Source: Hadesarchaea archaeon DG-33
GTDB taxonomy: Archaea; Hadarchaeota; Hadarchaeia; Hadarchaeales; Hadarchaeaceae
DNA length: 27,263 bases
NCBI GenBank assembly: GCA_001515185.1
Contig: LQHI01000049.1
Span: 1-27,263, forward strand
Direction: 5' to 3'
Shown here: piece after piece, positions 1 through 7,421 of the stretch
How positions within the stretch are numbered: the first letter of the stretch is position 1
Layout: every line of letters starts with the position of its first letter
The notes under the pieces: generated by a model
Told to the model about the DNA's origin: nothing
Database searches by the model: none
Seen by the model: only the letters and a program-made list of their open reading frames with translations
Translations under genes and position numbers: made by a program

Positions 1-2
1 TC

Positions 3-710
3 CTAATCGAGGGCTTGCCGGGTATGGGGTATGTCGGAAAGTTGGCGGCGGAGCACTTGATAGAAGAATTTCATGCAAAAAAATTTGCTGAGCTTTGCTC
101 GCCCTACTTTCCACATCACGTCGTGGTCGAAGCGAACGGCACGCTAAGGCCGCTAAAGAACGAATTTTACTGGGCACGCGCCGACGGCAAAGATGTTATA
201 ATTTTGGTAGGGGATGTACAGCCAATGGCCTCTGAGGGGCACTACGAGGTCGTCAAGAGCATCCTTGACGTTGTAGAGAAGTTTAAGGTGAAACAGCTCT
301 TCACCCTCGGCGGGTATGCTACGGGTAAGTATTCGAGGGCAAAGCCGAGAGTTGTAGGGGTTGGCGACTCCGCGCTTCTTAAGAAGTTCTGCAAGCATGG
401 CGTCGAGGTTGAGGAGGGTGGAGGGCCGATAATTGGTGCGGCGGGTCTGCTACTGGGGCTTGGAAAGCTGCGTGGGATGCGCGGGATATGTTTACTTGGT
501 GAAACCCACGGGATGATGGTTGATCACAGCGCTGCGCAGGCGGTACTCGAAGTACTCGTTGGCGTGTTGGGTATAAAGGTAAATATGAGTGCCCTTGAAC
601 ATCGTGCGAGGGAAACGGAGCGTACGCTCGATCGGATACGAAAAGAGATGGATCTTCGTACGAACAAGGAGCAGCGGCGCGAAGAGGAAGAGGCTTGGTA
701 TATAGGATAG
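3..710 (+). CDS. PAC2-family proteasome assembly chaperone homologue (5' truncated)
   Basis: The reading frame is open through the left edge (LIEGLPGMGYVGK), so the TTG at 15 is not the true start and the first residues lie outside the window. The LPGxGxVG motif near the N-terminus, the central TLGGYATG, and a charged C-terminal helix (about residues 195-230) are typical of the archaeal PAC2 family (PbaA/PbaB-like). Members of this family bind C-termini of proteasome-related proteins and act in assembly; the client here is unknown. It is a cytosolic protein. The stop at 708-710 is followed by a T-rich stretch (TTGTTTTTTAG, about 714-724) that could terminate transcription. The next gene converges from the right. 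Confidence 0.85.
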   Translation, partial: LIEGLPGMGYVGKLAAEHLIEEFHAKKFAELCSPYFPHHVVVEANGTLRPLKNEFYWARADGKDVIILVGDVQPMASEGHYEVVKSILDVVEKFKVKQLFTLGGYATGKYSRAKPRVVGVGDSALLKKFCKHGVEVEEGGGPIIGAAGLLLGLGKLRGMRGICLLGETHGMMVDHSAAQAVLEVLVGVLGIKVNMSALEHRARETERTLDRIRKEMDLRTNKEQRREEEEAWYIG

Positions 711-860
711 AATTGTTTTTTAGATAATTTTCCTCCTCTAGCAAATTTCTGCCATAGAAACTTTTACCTACCGTGTTAGACCTCGCAATCGAAAAGAGAA
801 CTATAAGAGTGATGGCTTTCTCAAGGGGGGAAATTTTCTCGTGAACGTAGAACCTCCTTC

Positions 861-1448
861 TTACAACGCTAGGAAGTTATACAAACCGTGAATTAAAGCT
901 ATTCCAACCATATTTTTGGTCTTTAGCGCTACCCACCCCCAATACGTTCCTAGGACACCAGTAGCTATCATAGCTCCGAGTCCCCAGCGCGCATGCACCA
1001 ATCCAAACAGCACGGATGAGATGAGTAATGCAGCTCTCCAACCTTTCCACCTCAAAAAGGAGAACATGATAAGTCCCCTGAATAAGATTTCTTGCCCAAA
1101 CCCGCTGAATACGAAATTGAACAAACCGCGCTCAGCGACCACCAAAGGAGTTATGCTTGATGAAAGCACCAAGTCACCAAATACAAATTTGCTCAAAAGT
1201 GCGCTCACAACAATTATCCCAGAGTACCCGAGGCTAGGGAAGAATCCCTCGCGAGTTAACCCGATTTCCGCCAGCGATCTTCCATTGTATTTAGTCAGCG
1301 CAATAGAACACACAATGTAAAAACCGAATGTGGCGTAGGCGATTGGAACTTCTGCGAGGAAACCCGATAAATAAAGGGAGATCGAAACGGACAAAGGTAC
1401 CAAAAATACAACGATGGATTCTAGACTTTCTAATCGTTCTTTTCTCAT
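861..1448 (-). CDS. CPBP-family intramembrane metalloprotease homologue (CAAX/Abi)
   Basis: A hydrophobic protein of about 195 residues with six or more membrane segments and the ordered CPBP motifs in its C-terminal half: GQEILFRG (motif 1), FGLVHA (motif 2) and IHGLYN (motif 3). The family includes Rce1-like prenyl-protein proteases and bacteriocin-immunity proteins; the substrate here is unknown. Motif 1 is normally EExxxR; here the first Glu is Gln, so activity is uncertain. I chose ATG 1448 because GTGAG four bases upstream can serve as Shine-Dalgarno; GTG 1457 is the alternative. An AT-rich TATA-like stretch lies near 1478-1488. It stands alone, convergent with the PAC2 gene. Confidence 0.8.
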   Translation of the reverse strand: MRKERLESLESIVVFLVPLSVSISLYLSGFLAEVPIAYATFGFYIVCSIALTKYNGRSLAEIGLTREGFFPSLGYSGIIVVSALLSKFVFGDLVLSSSITPLVVAERGLFNFVFSGFGQEILFRGLIMFSFLRWKGWRAALLISSVLFGLVHARWGLGAMIATGVLGTYWGWVALKTKNMVGIALIHGLYNFLAL

Positions 1449-1640
1449 AGCGCTCACGTTTGGTTAGACTGGGCGAATTTAAGTTTTAGGAGTTTCTTTA
1501 AGCTAAACTATTTTTCCTTCTACTTCAGCGATGTAAAAGTGTGACCCGCCTCCTGAGAGAATTTTCTGCAAATCCTCAATTTTATGTTGGTGCGTGCAGT
1601 GTTTTAAAAACGAGGTCGTTAACTTTGGATAGGTGACCGA

Positions 1641-2885
1641 TTGCCTGAACTCCAAACTTGCTCGGTAGACTTGCACATCCACAGTCGTTATTCTGGGGCA
1701 ACCTCGAGCCGCATGGTCATCGACACTATCGCACAGCAAGCTAGGCTCAAGGGTCTGGCCTTTATCGGCACGGGTGATGTCTTTCACCCACGGTGGTTTG
1801 AGAACATAAAGACGGAGCTCGAGGAGATCGAGGAGGGTACCTTCGAGCACCCCCGCTACCATACAAAGTTCGTTCTGACCGTGGAGGTCGAGGACAGGCA
1901 CCGCGTCCACCATCTAATTCTTCTACCTTGCCTTTCCACCGTCGAAAGTATGCGTGAGGAGCTCGCGAAGCGTTCAAGTGACATAGATGTAGATGGGCGG
2001 GCACGAGTTGAGTTGGATGCCCCGGCAATAGTTGACATAGCGCTGGCGCATGACTGTTTGATCGGCCCCAGCCACGCCTTCACACCATGGACGAGCATGT
2101 ACAAAGAGTTTGATAGTATGAAGGCTTGCTATGGTGACCGGGTGAAAGACGTGAAATTCTTGGAGCTCGGGCTGAGTGCGGACACCTCCATGGCGGATCA
2201 GATTGAGGAGCTTGGGGACGTTACCTTCTTGGCTAACAGCGATGCCCATTCCCCTTGGCCCGATAAATTAGGCCGCGAGTTCAACCGTTTCGAGCTGGTG
2301 GAACCGACTTATGCTGAGATTATCAAAGCGATCAAGCGGGAAAATGGACGACATATCGTGCTGAATGTCGGTTTCGACCCCCGCTTGGGTAAATATCACA
2401 TGACCGCCTGTTCGCGTTGTTACAAGCAGTTCACGTTTGAGCAAGCGAAGGCATCGCGATGGCGTTGCGATAAATGCGGCGGGTGGGTCAAGAAGGGGGT
2501 CTGGGACCGTGTCAATGAGCTTGCCGATTACCCAGAGCCAAAACATCCGCCTCACAGACCCAACTACTTACGAATAGCGCCTCTCGCCGAAGTTATTGCA
2601 TTGGCGCTGGGAGAAAAAAATGCGCACGCGCCGGGAGTTCAATCGATGTGGGAGAAGCTCGTCGCACGTTTCGGTAACGAGATTGAAGTGCTTATAGACG
2701 TGCCTTCGGAGGAGCTCGCGAATACAGCTGGGGCTAAAGTTACAGCGGTAATCAAGGCATTTAGGGCGGGCGAGTTGAAGGTGGTTCCAGGTGGAGGGGG
2801 ACGATACGGTCATCTTGAAATCCCTTTTGAGCTTGCCACGACCCTACCGCCGAAATCTCAACGCACGCTGACGGATTTTGGGTAA
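1641..2885 (+). CDS. endoQ: Endonuclease Q (PHP-family nuclease for deaminated DNA)
   Basis: 414 residues matching the EndoQ architecture: a PHP metal-binding domain with HIHS (about 12-15), GTGDVFHP, the acidic TVEVED, GPSHAFTPW and NSDAHSP, followed by a zinc-binding CSRC...CDKC (about 256-281) and a C-terminal helical region. EndoQ of Pyrococcus cuts 5' of uracil, hypoxanthine, xanthine and abasic sites, so the likely role is repair of deaminated bases in a hot or slow-growing cell. The start is TTG: a stop lies in frame at 1620-1622, no ATG or GTG intervenes, and GGTGA at 1632-1636 is well placed. A TATA-like GTTTTAAAAACG near 1599-1610 would give a short leader. It is apparently monocistronic. 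Confidence 0.85.
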   Translation: MPELQTCSVDLHIHSRYSGATSSRMVIDTIAQQARLKGLAFIGTGDVFHPRWFENIKTELEEIEEGTFEHPRYHTKFVLTVEVEDRHRVHHLILLPCLSTVESMREELAKRSSDIDVDGRARVELDAPAIVDIALAHDCLIGPSHAFTPWTSMYKEFDSMKACYGDRVKDVKFLELGLSADTSMADQIEELGDVTFLANSDAHSPWPDKLGREFNRFELVEPTYAEIIKAIKRENGRHIVLNVGFDPRLGKYHMTACSRCYKQFTFEQAKASRWRCDKCGGWVKKGVWDRVNELADYPEPKHPPHRPNYLRIAPLAEVIALALGEKNAHAPGVQSMWEKLVARFGNEIEVLIDVPSEELANTAGAKVTAVIKAFRAGELKVVPGGGGRYGHLEIPFELATTLPPKSQRTLTDFG

Positions 2886-2905
2886 GATGCATTTTTGTCG
2901 GTGGG

Positions 2906-3604
2906 TTATTGGGTTCTAGAACTCTTCCAAAGAAGCTCAAGAAACTCCTTGAAGTGCTTAGCTATCACGGGGTTTTCCACCCACCCACAAGCGGAATAAT
3001 TCGGTAAGCCGATGATGGCTTCTTTTTCATCCACGAGTACATCAACTGCGAGGATGGGTTTACGTAACCTAACCTCGATGTTTTTCAAAGACACCTCAGA
3101 TTCGGTTGTAAGTCTTATTTTGACCCCCTTTCCGATTAGGGAATTGAAGATTTGGTCTAGGTAACTTGCTAATTCTTCGTAATTTGGAAGAACTATGATG
3201 ACTTCTTTTTCCGCTCTCGACAGTACTTCTTGAATTTTTTTGATAACTCCAGTTCTACCGACTGTTGTGTAAATTATTTCCGGCTGTTCGGCCTTTTTCA
3301 TCGAACTTCTATAGATTTTCTCAAGTTCTCCAAAAACGCGTTCAACAGTGGCAACAGACTCTTTTTGAATCAAATCTGGTGATCGTGCACGATAGCGTCT
3401 CGGCCTTCCTCGGGCGACTTCGACCCACCCTTTTTTTACGAGCGCTTCTAGGGCATCGTAAGTACTGGGGTAAGGTATCCCAGCGAGACCTGCGACCTCG
3501 CGGGGAACAGCTGATCTAACCGAAGTTAATGCGACGTAGGTTTTGGCTTCATATTCCGTCAAACCAAGTCCACGCAAAACGCTGAGTTTTTCCTCATCTA
3601 TCAA
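2906..3604 (-). CDS. TrmB-family transcriptional regulator
   Basis: The N-terminal winged helix (LRGLGLTEYEAKTYVALT ... STYDALEALVKKGWVEV) is the TrmB signature. A short coiled linker and a C-terminal PLD-like/effector-type domain of about 130 residues follow (EVIIVLPNYEEL ... AIIGLPNYSACGWV). TrmB proteins are sugar- or metabolite-responsive regulators in archaea; the ligand here is unknown. The frame is open to a TTG at 3631, but the TATA box at 3634-3644 would then be only a few bases away. The TTG at 3604, with GGGGT just upstream, fits a transcript starting near 3612 better. It is divergent from the ferredoxin-GGR operon, with an inverted repeat at 3643-3660 between them, so it probably regulates that operon and itself. 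Confidence 0.85.
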   Translation of the reverse strand: MIDEEKLSVLRGLGLTEYEAKTYVALTSVRSAVPREVAGLAGIPYPSTYDALEALVKKGWVEVARGRPRRYRARSPDLIQKESVATVERVFGELEKIYRSSMKKAEQPEIIYTTVGRTGVIKKIQEVLSRAEKEVIIVLPNYEELASYLDQIFNSLIGKGVKIRLTTESEVSLKNIEVRLRKPILAVDVLVDEKEAIIGLPNYSACGWVENPVIAKHFKEFLELLWKSSRTQ

Positions 3605-3633
3605 GAGTACCCCACTGATATAAAGAGGCAAAA

Positions 3634-3645
3634 GCTTATAAATAG
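3634..3645. promoter_or_regulatory. Shared, near-symmetric TATA box of the trmB / ferredoxin-GGR divergent promoters
   Basis: GCTTATAAATAG reads as a TATA element on both strands (CTTATAAATA rightward, CTATTTATAAG leftward). Counting about 25 bases to a start site, it fits the ferredoxin gene on the right (transcript start near 3667) and the TrmB gene on the left (near 3612). This is an inference from archaeal promoter spacing. Confidence 0.5.
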
Positions 3646-3660
3646 TAGTGATAGCTACTA
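3643..3660. promoter_or_regulatory. Inverted repeat, candidate TrmB operator
   Basis: TAGTAG-N6-CTACTA is a perfect 6-bp inverted repeat. It overlaps the downstream edge of the TATA box of the ferredoxin-GGR operon and lies between that box and the predicted transcript start. A repressor bound there would block the operon. It differs from the TGM box described for Thermococcales TrmBL1. Confidence 0.45.
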
Positions 3661-3679
3661 ATTTTGAGGCTATGTGAGG

Positions 3680-3853
3680 ATGAAAGTCGATACAAACATT
3701 TGTATAAGGTGCGGTGCGTGCGCGAGCGTTTGTCCTGTAAATGCAATCGAAGTGGCGGATGCCTACGTTCGGGCTGATAAAAGCTGTAATAACTGCGGAA
3801 TCTGCGCAAAATTATGTCCCGTGGGGGCGGTAATGATTGAAAGAAAATTATGA
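3680..3853 (+). CDS. Small 2[4Fe-4S] ferredoxin
   Basis: A 57-residue protein. Two CxxCxxCxxxCP clusters are visible (Cys8, 11, 14, 18 and Cys36, 39, 42, 46), with nothing else, so this is a minimal clostridial-type ferredoxin. ATG 3680 is used; GTG 3674 in the same frame has TGAGG (3665-3669) closer to the usual spacing and would add two residues. The 3' end overlaps the start of the geranylgeranyl reductase gene by 17 bases, which suggests translational coupling. In Methanosarcina acetivorans a ferredoxin encoded beside GGR supplies electrons for full lipid saturation; the same role is inferred here. Confidence 0.9.
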   Translation: MKVDTNICIRCGACASVCPVNAIEVADAYVRADKSCNNCGICAKLCPVGAVMIERKL

Positions 3854-5027
3854 TATCGTAGTGGTGGGGGCGGGCCCAGCAGGGTCGATGTCTGCTCGAG
3901 CGGCTACCAGAGCCGGGGCAGAAGTTTTGTTGCTTGATAAGCGGCGCGAACTCGGGGTGCCGGTACAGTGCGGTGAAGCGCTGGCGGAGGAGCCGCTGCT
4001 AGATCTTGGGATAAAGCCGAATCCCCGATGGATAGCTGGCGAGGTGAACGCGGTTAGACTCATTTCACCATCTGGTCTCGAAGTTTCGATAGCAGAAAAA
4101 AAAGCAGTGCACGGCAAAGTTGGCTTCATCTTGGATCGAAAGGTTTTCGACAAGCACCTCGCGATGCTCGCAGCCAAAGAGGGCGCGGACGTAATGGTTG
4201 GAACTTTGGTAGATGGTTTACTGATGGATGGAAAGAAAATCGCCGGCGTGAAGGCCAGCAGCTTTGACGGCAGAATGGAAGTTAGGGCGAAGGTCGTGAT
4301 AGCTGCAGATGGCGTCGTCTCCAGAGTGGCGCGCTGGGCTGGCGTTAACACTACACTCAAACTGGTGGACATCGAGTCATGCGCGCAGTTCCAGATGGTT
4401 GGCATCGACATTAAGTCGCCGGAGGTCATGGAGTACTATTTTGGGAGCAAAATCACCCCAGGCGGTTACGCTTGGGTATTCCCGAAGGGCAGAGACATGG
4501 CGAACGTTGGCATAGGTATACTTAGCAGCCGTATGCAGCGTCCAGCGATAGATTACTTGAAAGACTTTGTCAATTCTATGCCTGGGCTCAAGAAGGGGCG
4601 GGTAATCGAAATAAATGGTGGCGGGGTACCGGTCGGTGGCCCAATACCGAAGACATTCAAAGATAACTTGTTGATAGTTGGTGATGCAGCTCGTCAGGTC
4701 AACGCTCTGACGGGCGGCGGGATCGACTCGGCCATGCGTGCTGGAAATATAGCAGGGGAAGTCGCGGCGAAAGCGGTAGCTTCTGGGGATGTCTCAGAGA
4801 AAAAACTTAAGGAATACGAAAAACGTTGGCGCGAGCAGATGGGGAAAAGGTTCAAGCGATACCTGAAGGCTAAAGAAGTGCTTTTGAGCATGTCCGACGA
4901 GGAGCTCGATCGACTCGCGAAGGCTCTGCAGGGAGTGGAGTTCGAGAAAATAAGCCTGACCGACATGCTAAAGGTGTTCATGAAAGTTAGTCCAAAACTT
5001 ATGTGGAAGCTCAAAGGATTGATGTGA
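3837..5027 (+). CDS. Digeranylgeranylglycerophospholipid reductase (GGR)
   Basis: A 396-residue FAD-dependent reductase. The N-terminal Rossmann motif VVVGAGPAGS (about 8-17), the substrate-pocket region PVQCGEAL (about 42-49), the YAWVFPKG signature (about 209-216) and the second FAD motif IVGDAARQVNALTGGG (about 281-296) define the archaeal geranylgeranyl reductase family. It saturates the isoprenoid chains of archaeal ether lipids at the membrane surface. The TTG start at 3837 overlaps the ferredoxin gene; no ATG is available before the Rossmann fold. The ferredoxin encoded upstream is the probable electron donor. Its stop lies only 4 bases from the convergent aspS stop. Confidence 0.92.
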   Translation: MKENYDIVVVGAGPAGSMSARAATRAGAEVLLLDKRRELGVPVQCGEALAEEPLLDLGIKPNPRWIAGEVNAVRLISPSGLEVSIAEKKAVHGKVGFILDRKVFDKHLAMLAAKEGADVMVGTLVDGLLMDGKKIAGVKASSFDGRMEVRAKVVIAADGVVSRVARWAGVNTTLKLVDIESCAQFQMVGIDIKSPEVMEYYFGSKITPGGYAWVFPKGRDMANVGIGILSSRMQRPAIDYLKDFVNSMPGLKKGRVIEINGGGVPVGGPIPKTFKDNLLIVGDAARQVNALTGGGIDSAMRAGNIAGEVAAKAVASGDVSEKKLKEYEKRWREQMGKRFKRYLKAKEVLLSMSDEELDRLAKALQGVEFEKISLTDMLKVFMKVSPKLMWKLKGLM

Positions 5028-5031
5028 AGAT

Positions 5032-6351
5032 TTAAGGGGTCAGCCTTTTCCTGTCCCGCGGGAACAGGACGCATTCTCGAATATTTTCGGCTCCGGTAAG
5101 GACCATCGTCAGACGATCTAGCCCAAGACCCCACCCAGCGTGTGGGGGTAAACCAGTCCGGAAGTTCTGAAGGTGAGATTCGAAGCTCTGCGGATTCAAC
5201 CCCTTTTGTTTGAGCTGTTTCACGAGTAGAGTCTCTTGGTGGACACGTGTTCCACCCGAAGCTAACTCGATTTCTCCATACATCAAGTCGAACGCATCTG
5301 CAAGCTTTGGGTCATCTCGCTTCGGCATGGTGTAAAATGGCTTGATCGCCATCGGCCAGTCAATCACAAAATAAGCACCGCCGACCAGTTCGCCGAGTTT
5401 TCGCTCCGCTGGAGTCGGCAAGTCCTCACCCCACGGAACTTTTACTCCCGCTTGTTCCAACTTCTTGAGGGCCTCATCGTAAGTTATGCGCGGGAACGGT
5501 TTTCTCGGGACCTCCAGCTTGCGCTCGAGCACTTTCAGTTCCTTAGCACATGTTCGCTTTACCTGCGAGAAGACTTTAACGATTAAATCTTCTAGAATTT
5601 TCGTCACGTCCTCAGCCGTTGCATACGCGACCTCGATATCGATTGAAATTGCCTCGTTCAGATGTCGCGGCGTGTCGTGCTCCTCGGCGCGGTAGATTGG
5701 CCCAACCTCAAAGACGCGCTCGAAACAGCCCGTGAGCACCTCCTTATAGAGCTGGGGGCTCTGGCTCAGGAAAGCCTCGCGCTCGAAGTAGGAAATGGGA
5801 AAAAGTGCGGCGCCGCTCTCGGTCGCGGTCGCTACGATTTTTGGCGTGTTCACTTCAATGAGCCCCTCTGAAATGAGATGATTTCTCACGCTCTGAATTG
5901 CTTGGTGGCGAATTTTGAAGATCGCGAGAGACTCCGAGCGGCGGAGGTCCAGCGCCCGGGCATCTAGGCGGGTATCCAAGTTAGCTTTTACCCGTCCTCT
6001 TGGGTCAAGTGGCAGTGGGGTGATGGCGAGGTTTAAAATTCTAATCTCCGACGGCACAACCTCGACACCGCGCGGGGCCTGCTCTGCGGCTACGACCTTA
6101 CCTTTCACCGCCACCGTTGACTCTTGGGTTAAGCTGTCTATCTTACCCAGAACCTTTTTGTCCGTTTTGGCCTTCGGCGCCGTAACTTGGATTGAGCCGG
6201 AAATATCAGAAAGAATGAAAAATTTGATCCCTCCAAGGTCGCGGACATCGCCGACCCTCCCCATCACCACGACTTCTGCACCGGCCAGCTTGGGCGTGGC
6301 CTCATTGGAAAGGTGTGTTCGCCGCCAGTTCCCTAATTCATCAAGCTTCAT
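5032..6351 (-). CDS. aspS: Aspartyl-tRNA synthetase (archaeal type)
   Basis: 439 residues, the usual archaeal/eukaryotic-type length without the bacterial insertion domain. An N-terminal OB-fold anticodon domain (about 1-110) is followed by the class II core: FEVGPIYRAEEHDTPRHLNE (motif 2) and GWGLGLDRLTMVL (motif 3), ending in the typical NIRECVLFPRDRKRLTP. It charges tRNA-Asp. At the anticodon-pocket position where discriminating Thermococcus AspRS has Trp26, I align a Gly (MGRVGDVRD). I therefore cannot say from sequence whether it also charges tRNA-Asn. The ATG at 6351 follows the upstream KH gene by 7 bases, so the two are probably cotranscribed. Confidence 0.95.
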   Translation of the reverse strand: MKLDELGNWRRTHLSNEATPKLAGAEVVVMGRVGDVRDLGGIKFFILSDISGSIQVTAPKAKTDKKVLGKIDSLTQESTVAVKGKVVAAEQAPRGVEVVPSEIRILNLAITPLPLDPRGRVKANLDTRLDARALDLRRSESLAIFKIRHQAIQSVRNHLISEGLIEVNTPKIVATATESGAALFPISYFEREAFLSQSPQLYKEVLTGCFERVFEVGPIYRAEEHDTPRHLNEAISIDIEVAYATAEDVTKILEDLIVKVFSQVKRTCAKELKVLERKLEVPRKPFPRITYDEALKKLEQAGVKVPWGEDLPTPAERKLGELVGGAYFVIDWPMAIKPFYTMPKRDDPKLADAFDLMYGEIELASGGTRVHQETLLVKQLKQKGLNPQSFESHLQNFRTGLPPHAGWGLGLDRLTMVLTGAENIRECVLFPRDRKRLTP

Positions 6352-6358
6352 CTAGTCC

Positions 6359-6676
6359 CTACTCAAATGCAAGTTTAATGTTTTTATTAGTTAGCTTTGC
6401 TAGAACGATTTGAATCCCGTTGATGCTGGCGGGGAGGCGCTTCAGGTGCGAATGTGGCACCCTCACACGATACTCCTTCTTACCTCCAGCATAGAGAACG
6501 TTGACACCCAGGAGCTTTGCCGGGGTCAGAAGGTCTTGTGCTAACTTACGAGTTTCGGTGCCCTCCTCGACTATGCGGATTTTGGCTTGAAATCTGCGCT
6601 CGAGCGCCCGGACCACTTTGCCACCCCTCCCCACGGCGAAACGTATTTCTCCCCGCCTGACGACTAGGGCAATCAA
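6359..6676 (-). CDS. KH-domain RNA-binding protein (NusA-like), N-terminus disrupted
   Basis: The intact part has a KH-type RNA-binding fold: VRRGEIRFAVGRGGKVVRAL with the GxxG loop GRGG, then AKIRIVEEG, and a second half (LLTPAKLLGVNVLYAGG ... RLPASINGIQIVLAKL) matching an archaeal KH protein family usually preceded by a two-CxxC zinc knuckle. The only start in this frame is TTG 6676, inside the first KH strand. The frame is nevertheless open further upstream to 6802 with family-like sequence (SRTLFELAQKHRGLEKINF). The expected first zinc knuckle is in another frame (separate entry). The gene therefore looks frameshifted or partly deleted. It lies 7 bases upstream of aspS. Confidence 0.7.
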   Translation of the reverse strand: MIALVVRRGEIRFAVGRGGKVVRALERRFQAKIRIVEEGTETRKLAQDLLTPAKLLGVNVLYAGGKKEYRVRVPHSHLKRLPASINGIQIVLAKLTNKNIKLAFE

Positions 6677-6806
6677 ATTGCCAGCATCGATTGCGTGTTT
6701 AAAATTTATTTTTTCCAGCCCGCGGTGCTTTTGTGCGAGCTCGAATAGAGTCCGTGATATTGCCGCTTTTGAGACAAATATTGCAGATAGGTGCTCGCAA
6801 GTTCAA
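6677..6806 (-). pseudogene. Out-of-frame 5' part of the KH gene (zinc knuckle)
   Basis: Read leftward from TTG 6806 or 6800, the DNA encodes LRAPICNICLKSGN, the expected first CxxC of this KH family. That frame is lost near 6758-6765, and the continuation SRTLFELAQK... into the KH domain is in a different frame. The second CxxC expected between them is absent. A TATA-like TTTTTAAAAG near 6839-6848 would place a transcript start just upstream of the TTG codons. A deletion plus frameshift, or an assembly error, explains this best. Confidence 0.5.
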
Positions 6807-6889
6807 ACCCAGTAGTTCTTCGCTCTGTTGATTTAAGGGCTTTTAAAAACTGGGCAAGGGGCAAAAAAATAATAGAGCGCGGAAAGTGT

Positions 6890-7210
6890 TTACTTGCCAA
6901 GCACTATTTCTATGGTAGAAACACTAACTAAGCCGCGCTCACCCTTAAGCTCTTCAGTCCCAATCGAAATGTTTCGCACAGCTAAACCATGCAGGAAGCG
7001 ATTCCTGGTTATCTCCGCAACGTCGACGGCCCTGCTAATCGCTTTACCTCGTGCCTTGAGGGTGACGTCACCGGTCCCCATGTTGAACTGCGTTATCACT
7101 GCAAGTACGTAGTTCATCACCGGTTTTATTCCGATAAAAACGGTGTTTTCCCCAGCGGGTGTTTCTTTCGCTGCAGGTTTCTCCTCAACCGTAGGTTTCT
7201 CTTCAGCCAT
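6890..7210 (-). CDS. alba: Alba chromatin/RNA-binding protein
   Basis: 106 residues with the Alba core: VFIGIKPVMNYVLA, VTLKARGKAISRAVDVAEITRNRF and the closing VSVSTIEIVLGK. A charged, low-complexity N-terminal extension of about 22 residues (EEKPTVEEKPAAKE) precedes it. Alba is an abundant dimeric protein that coats DNA and RNA in archaea. The Lys acetylated in Sulfolobus Alba (first Lys of GKKPVMN, K16) is Ile here, while the second Lys is kept. ATG 7210 has AGGAAAGGTAC upstream. It is divergent from the Lrp-like gene across a repeat-rich intergenic region. Confidence 0.95.
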   Translation of the reverse strand: MAEEKPTVEEKPAAKETPAGENTVFIGIKPVMNYVLAVITQFNMGTGDVTLKARGKAISRAVDVAEITRNRFLHGLAVRNISIGTEELKGERGLVSVSTIEIVLGK

Positions 7211-7244
7211 TGTACCTTTCCTCCCTTGTTTTTATCAATCTCTA

Positions 7245-7346
7245 TACTTTCGACCCTAATAAATACCTTTTGGGTATACTTTTGGTCGTTATAAATAAAT
7301 TTTGGTTCTACTTTAGTCTTAAAATAGATTTTGAGTTTACTTTCGG
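7245..7346. repeat. Degenerate 29-32 bp tandem repeats between alba and the lrp-like gene
   Basis: The motif TACTTTnG recurs at 7245, 7277, 7309 and 7338 (spacings 32, 32, 29), with related inner blocks TAATAAATA and TTTTGG. A further relative, TACCTTTTGGG, begins at 7264. Spacing of about three helical turns puts all motifs on one DNA face, as expected for cooperative binding by Lrp-type regulators. The repeats contain the probable TATA element of alba (TATTTATTAGG on the minus strand near 7256-7266). Confidence 0.6.
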
Positions 7347-7382
7347 TATTACTTGGGGAGATCGAGACGCGAGGACGAAAAG

Positions 7383-7405
7383 GTTAAATCTTTACTTTTG
7401 TAAAG
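7383..7405 (+). promoter_or_regulatory. Promoter and inverted repeat in front of the lrp-like gene
   Basis: GTTAAATC at 7383-7390 is a weak TATA candidate with an A-rich BRE-like region before it. Directly behind lies a perfect inverted repeat CTTTAC-TTTT-GTAAAG (7390-7405), just upstream of the predicted transcript start and 17 bases before the ATG. It is a good candidate site for autoregulation. Confidence 0.4.
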
Positions 7406-7421
7406 CTTAATTTGACATTTG

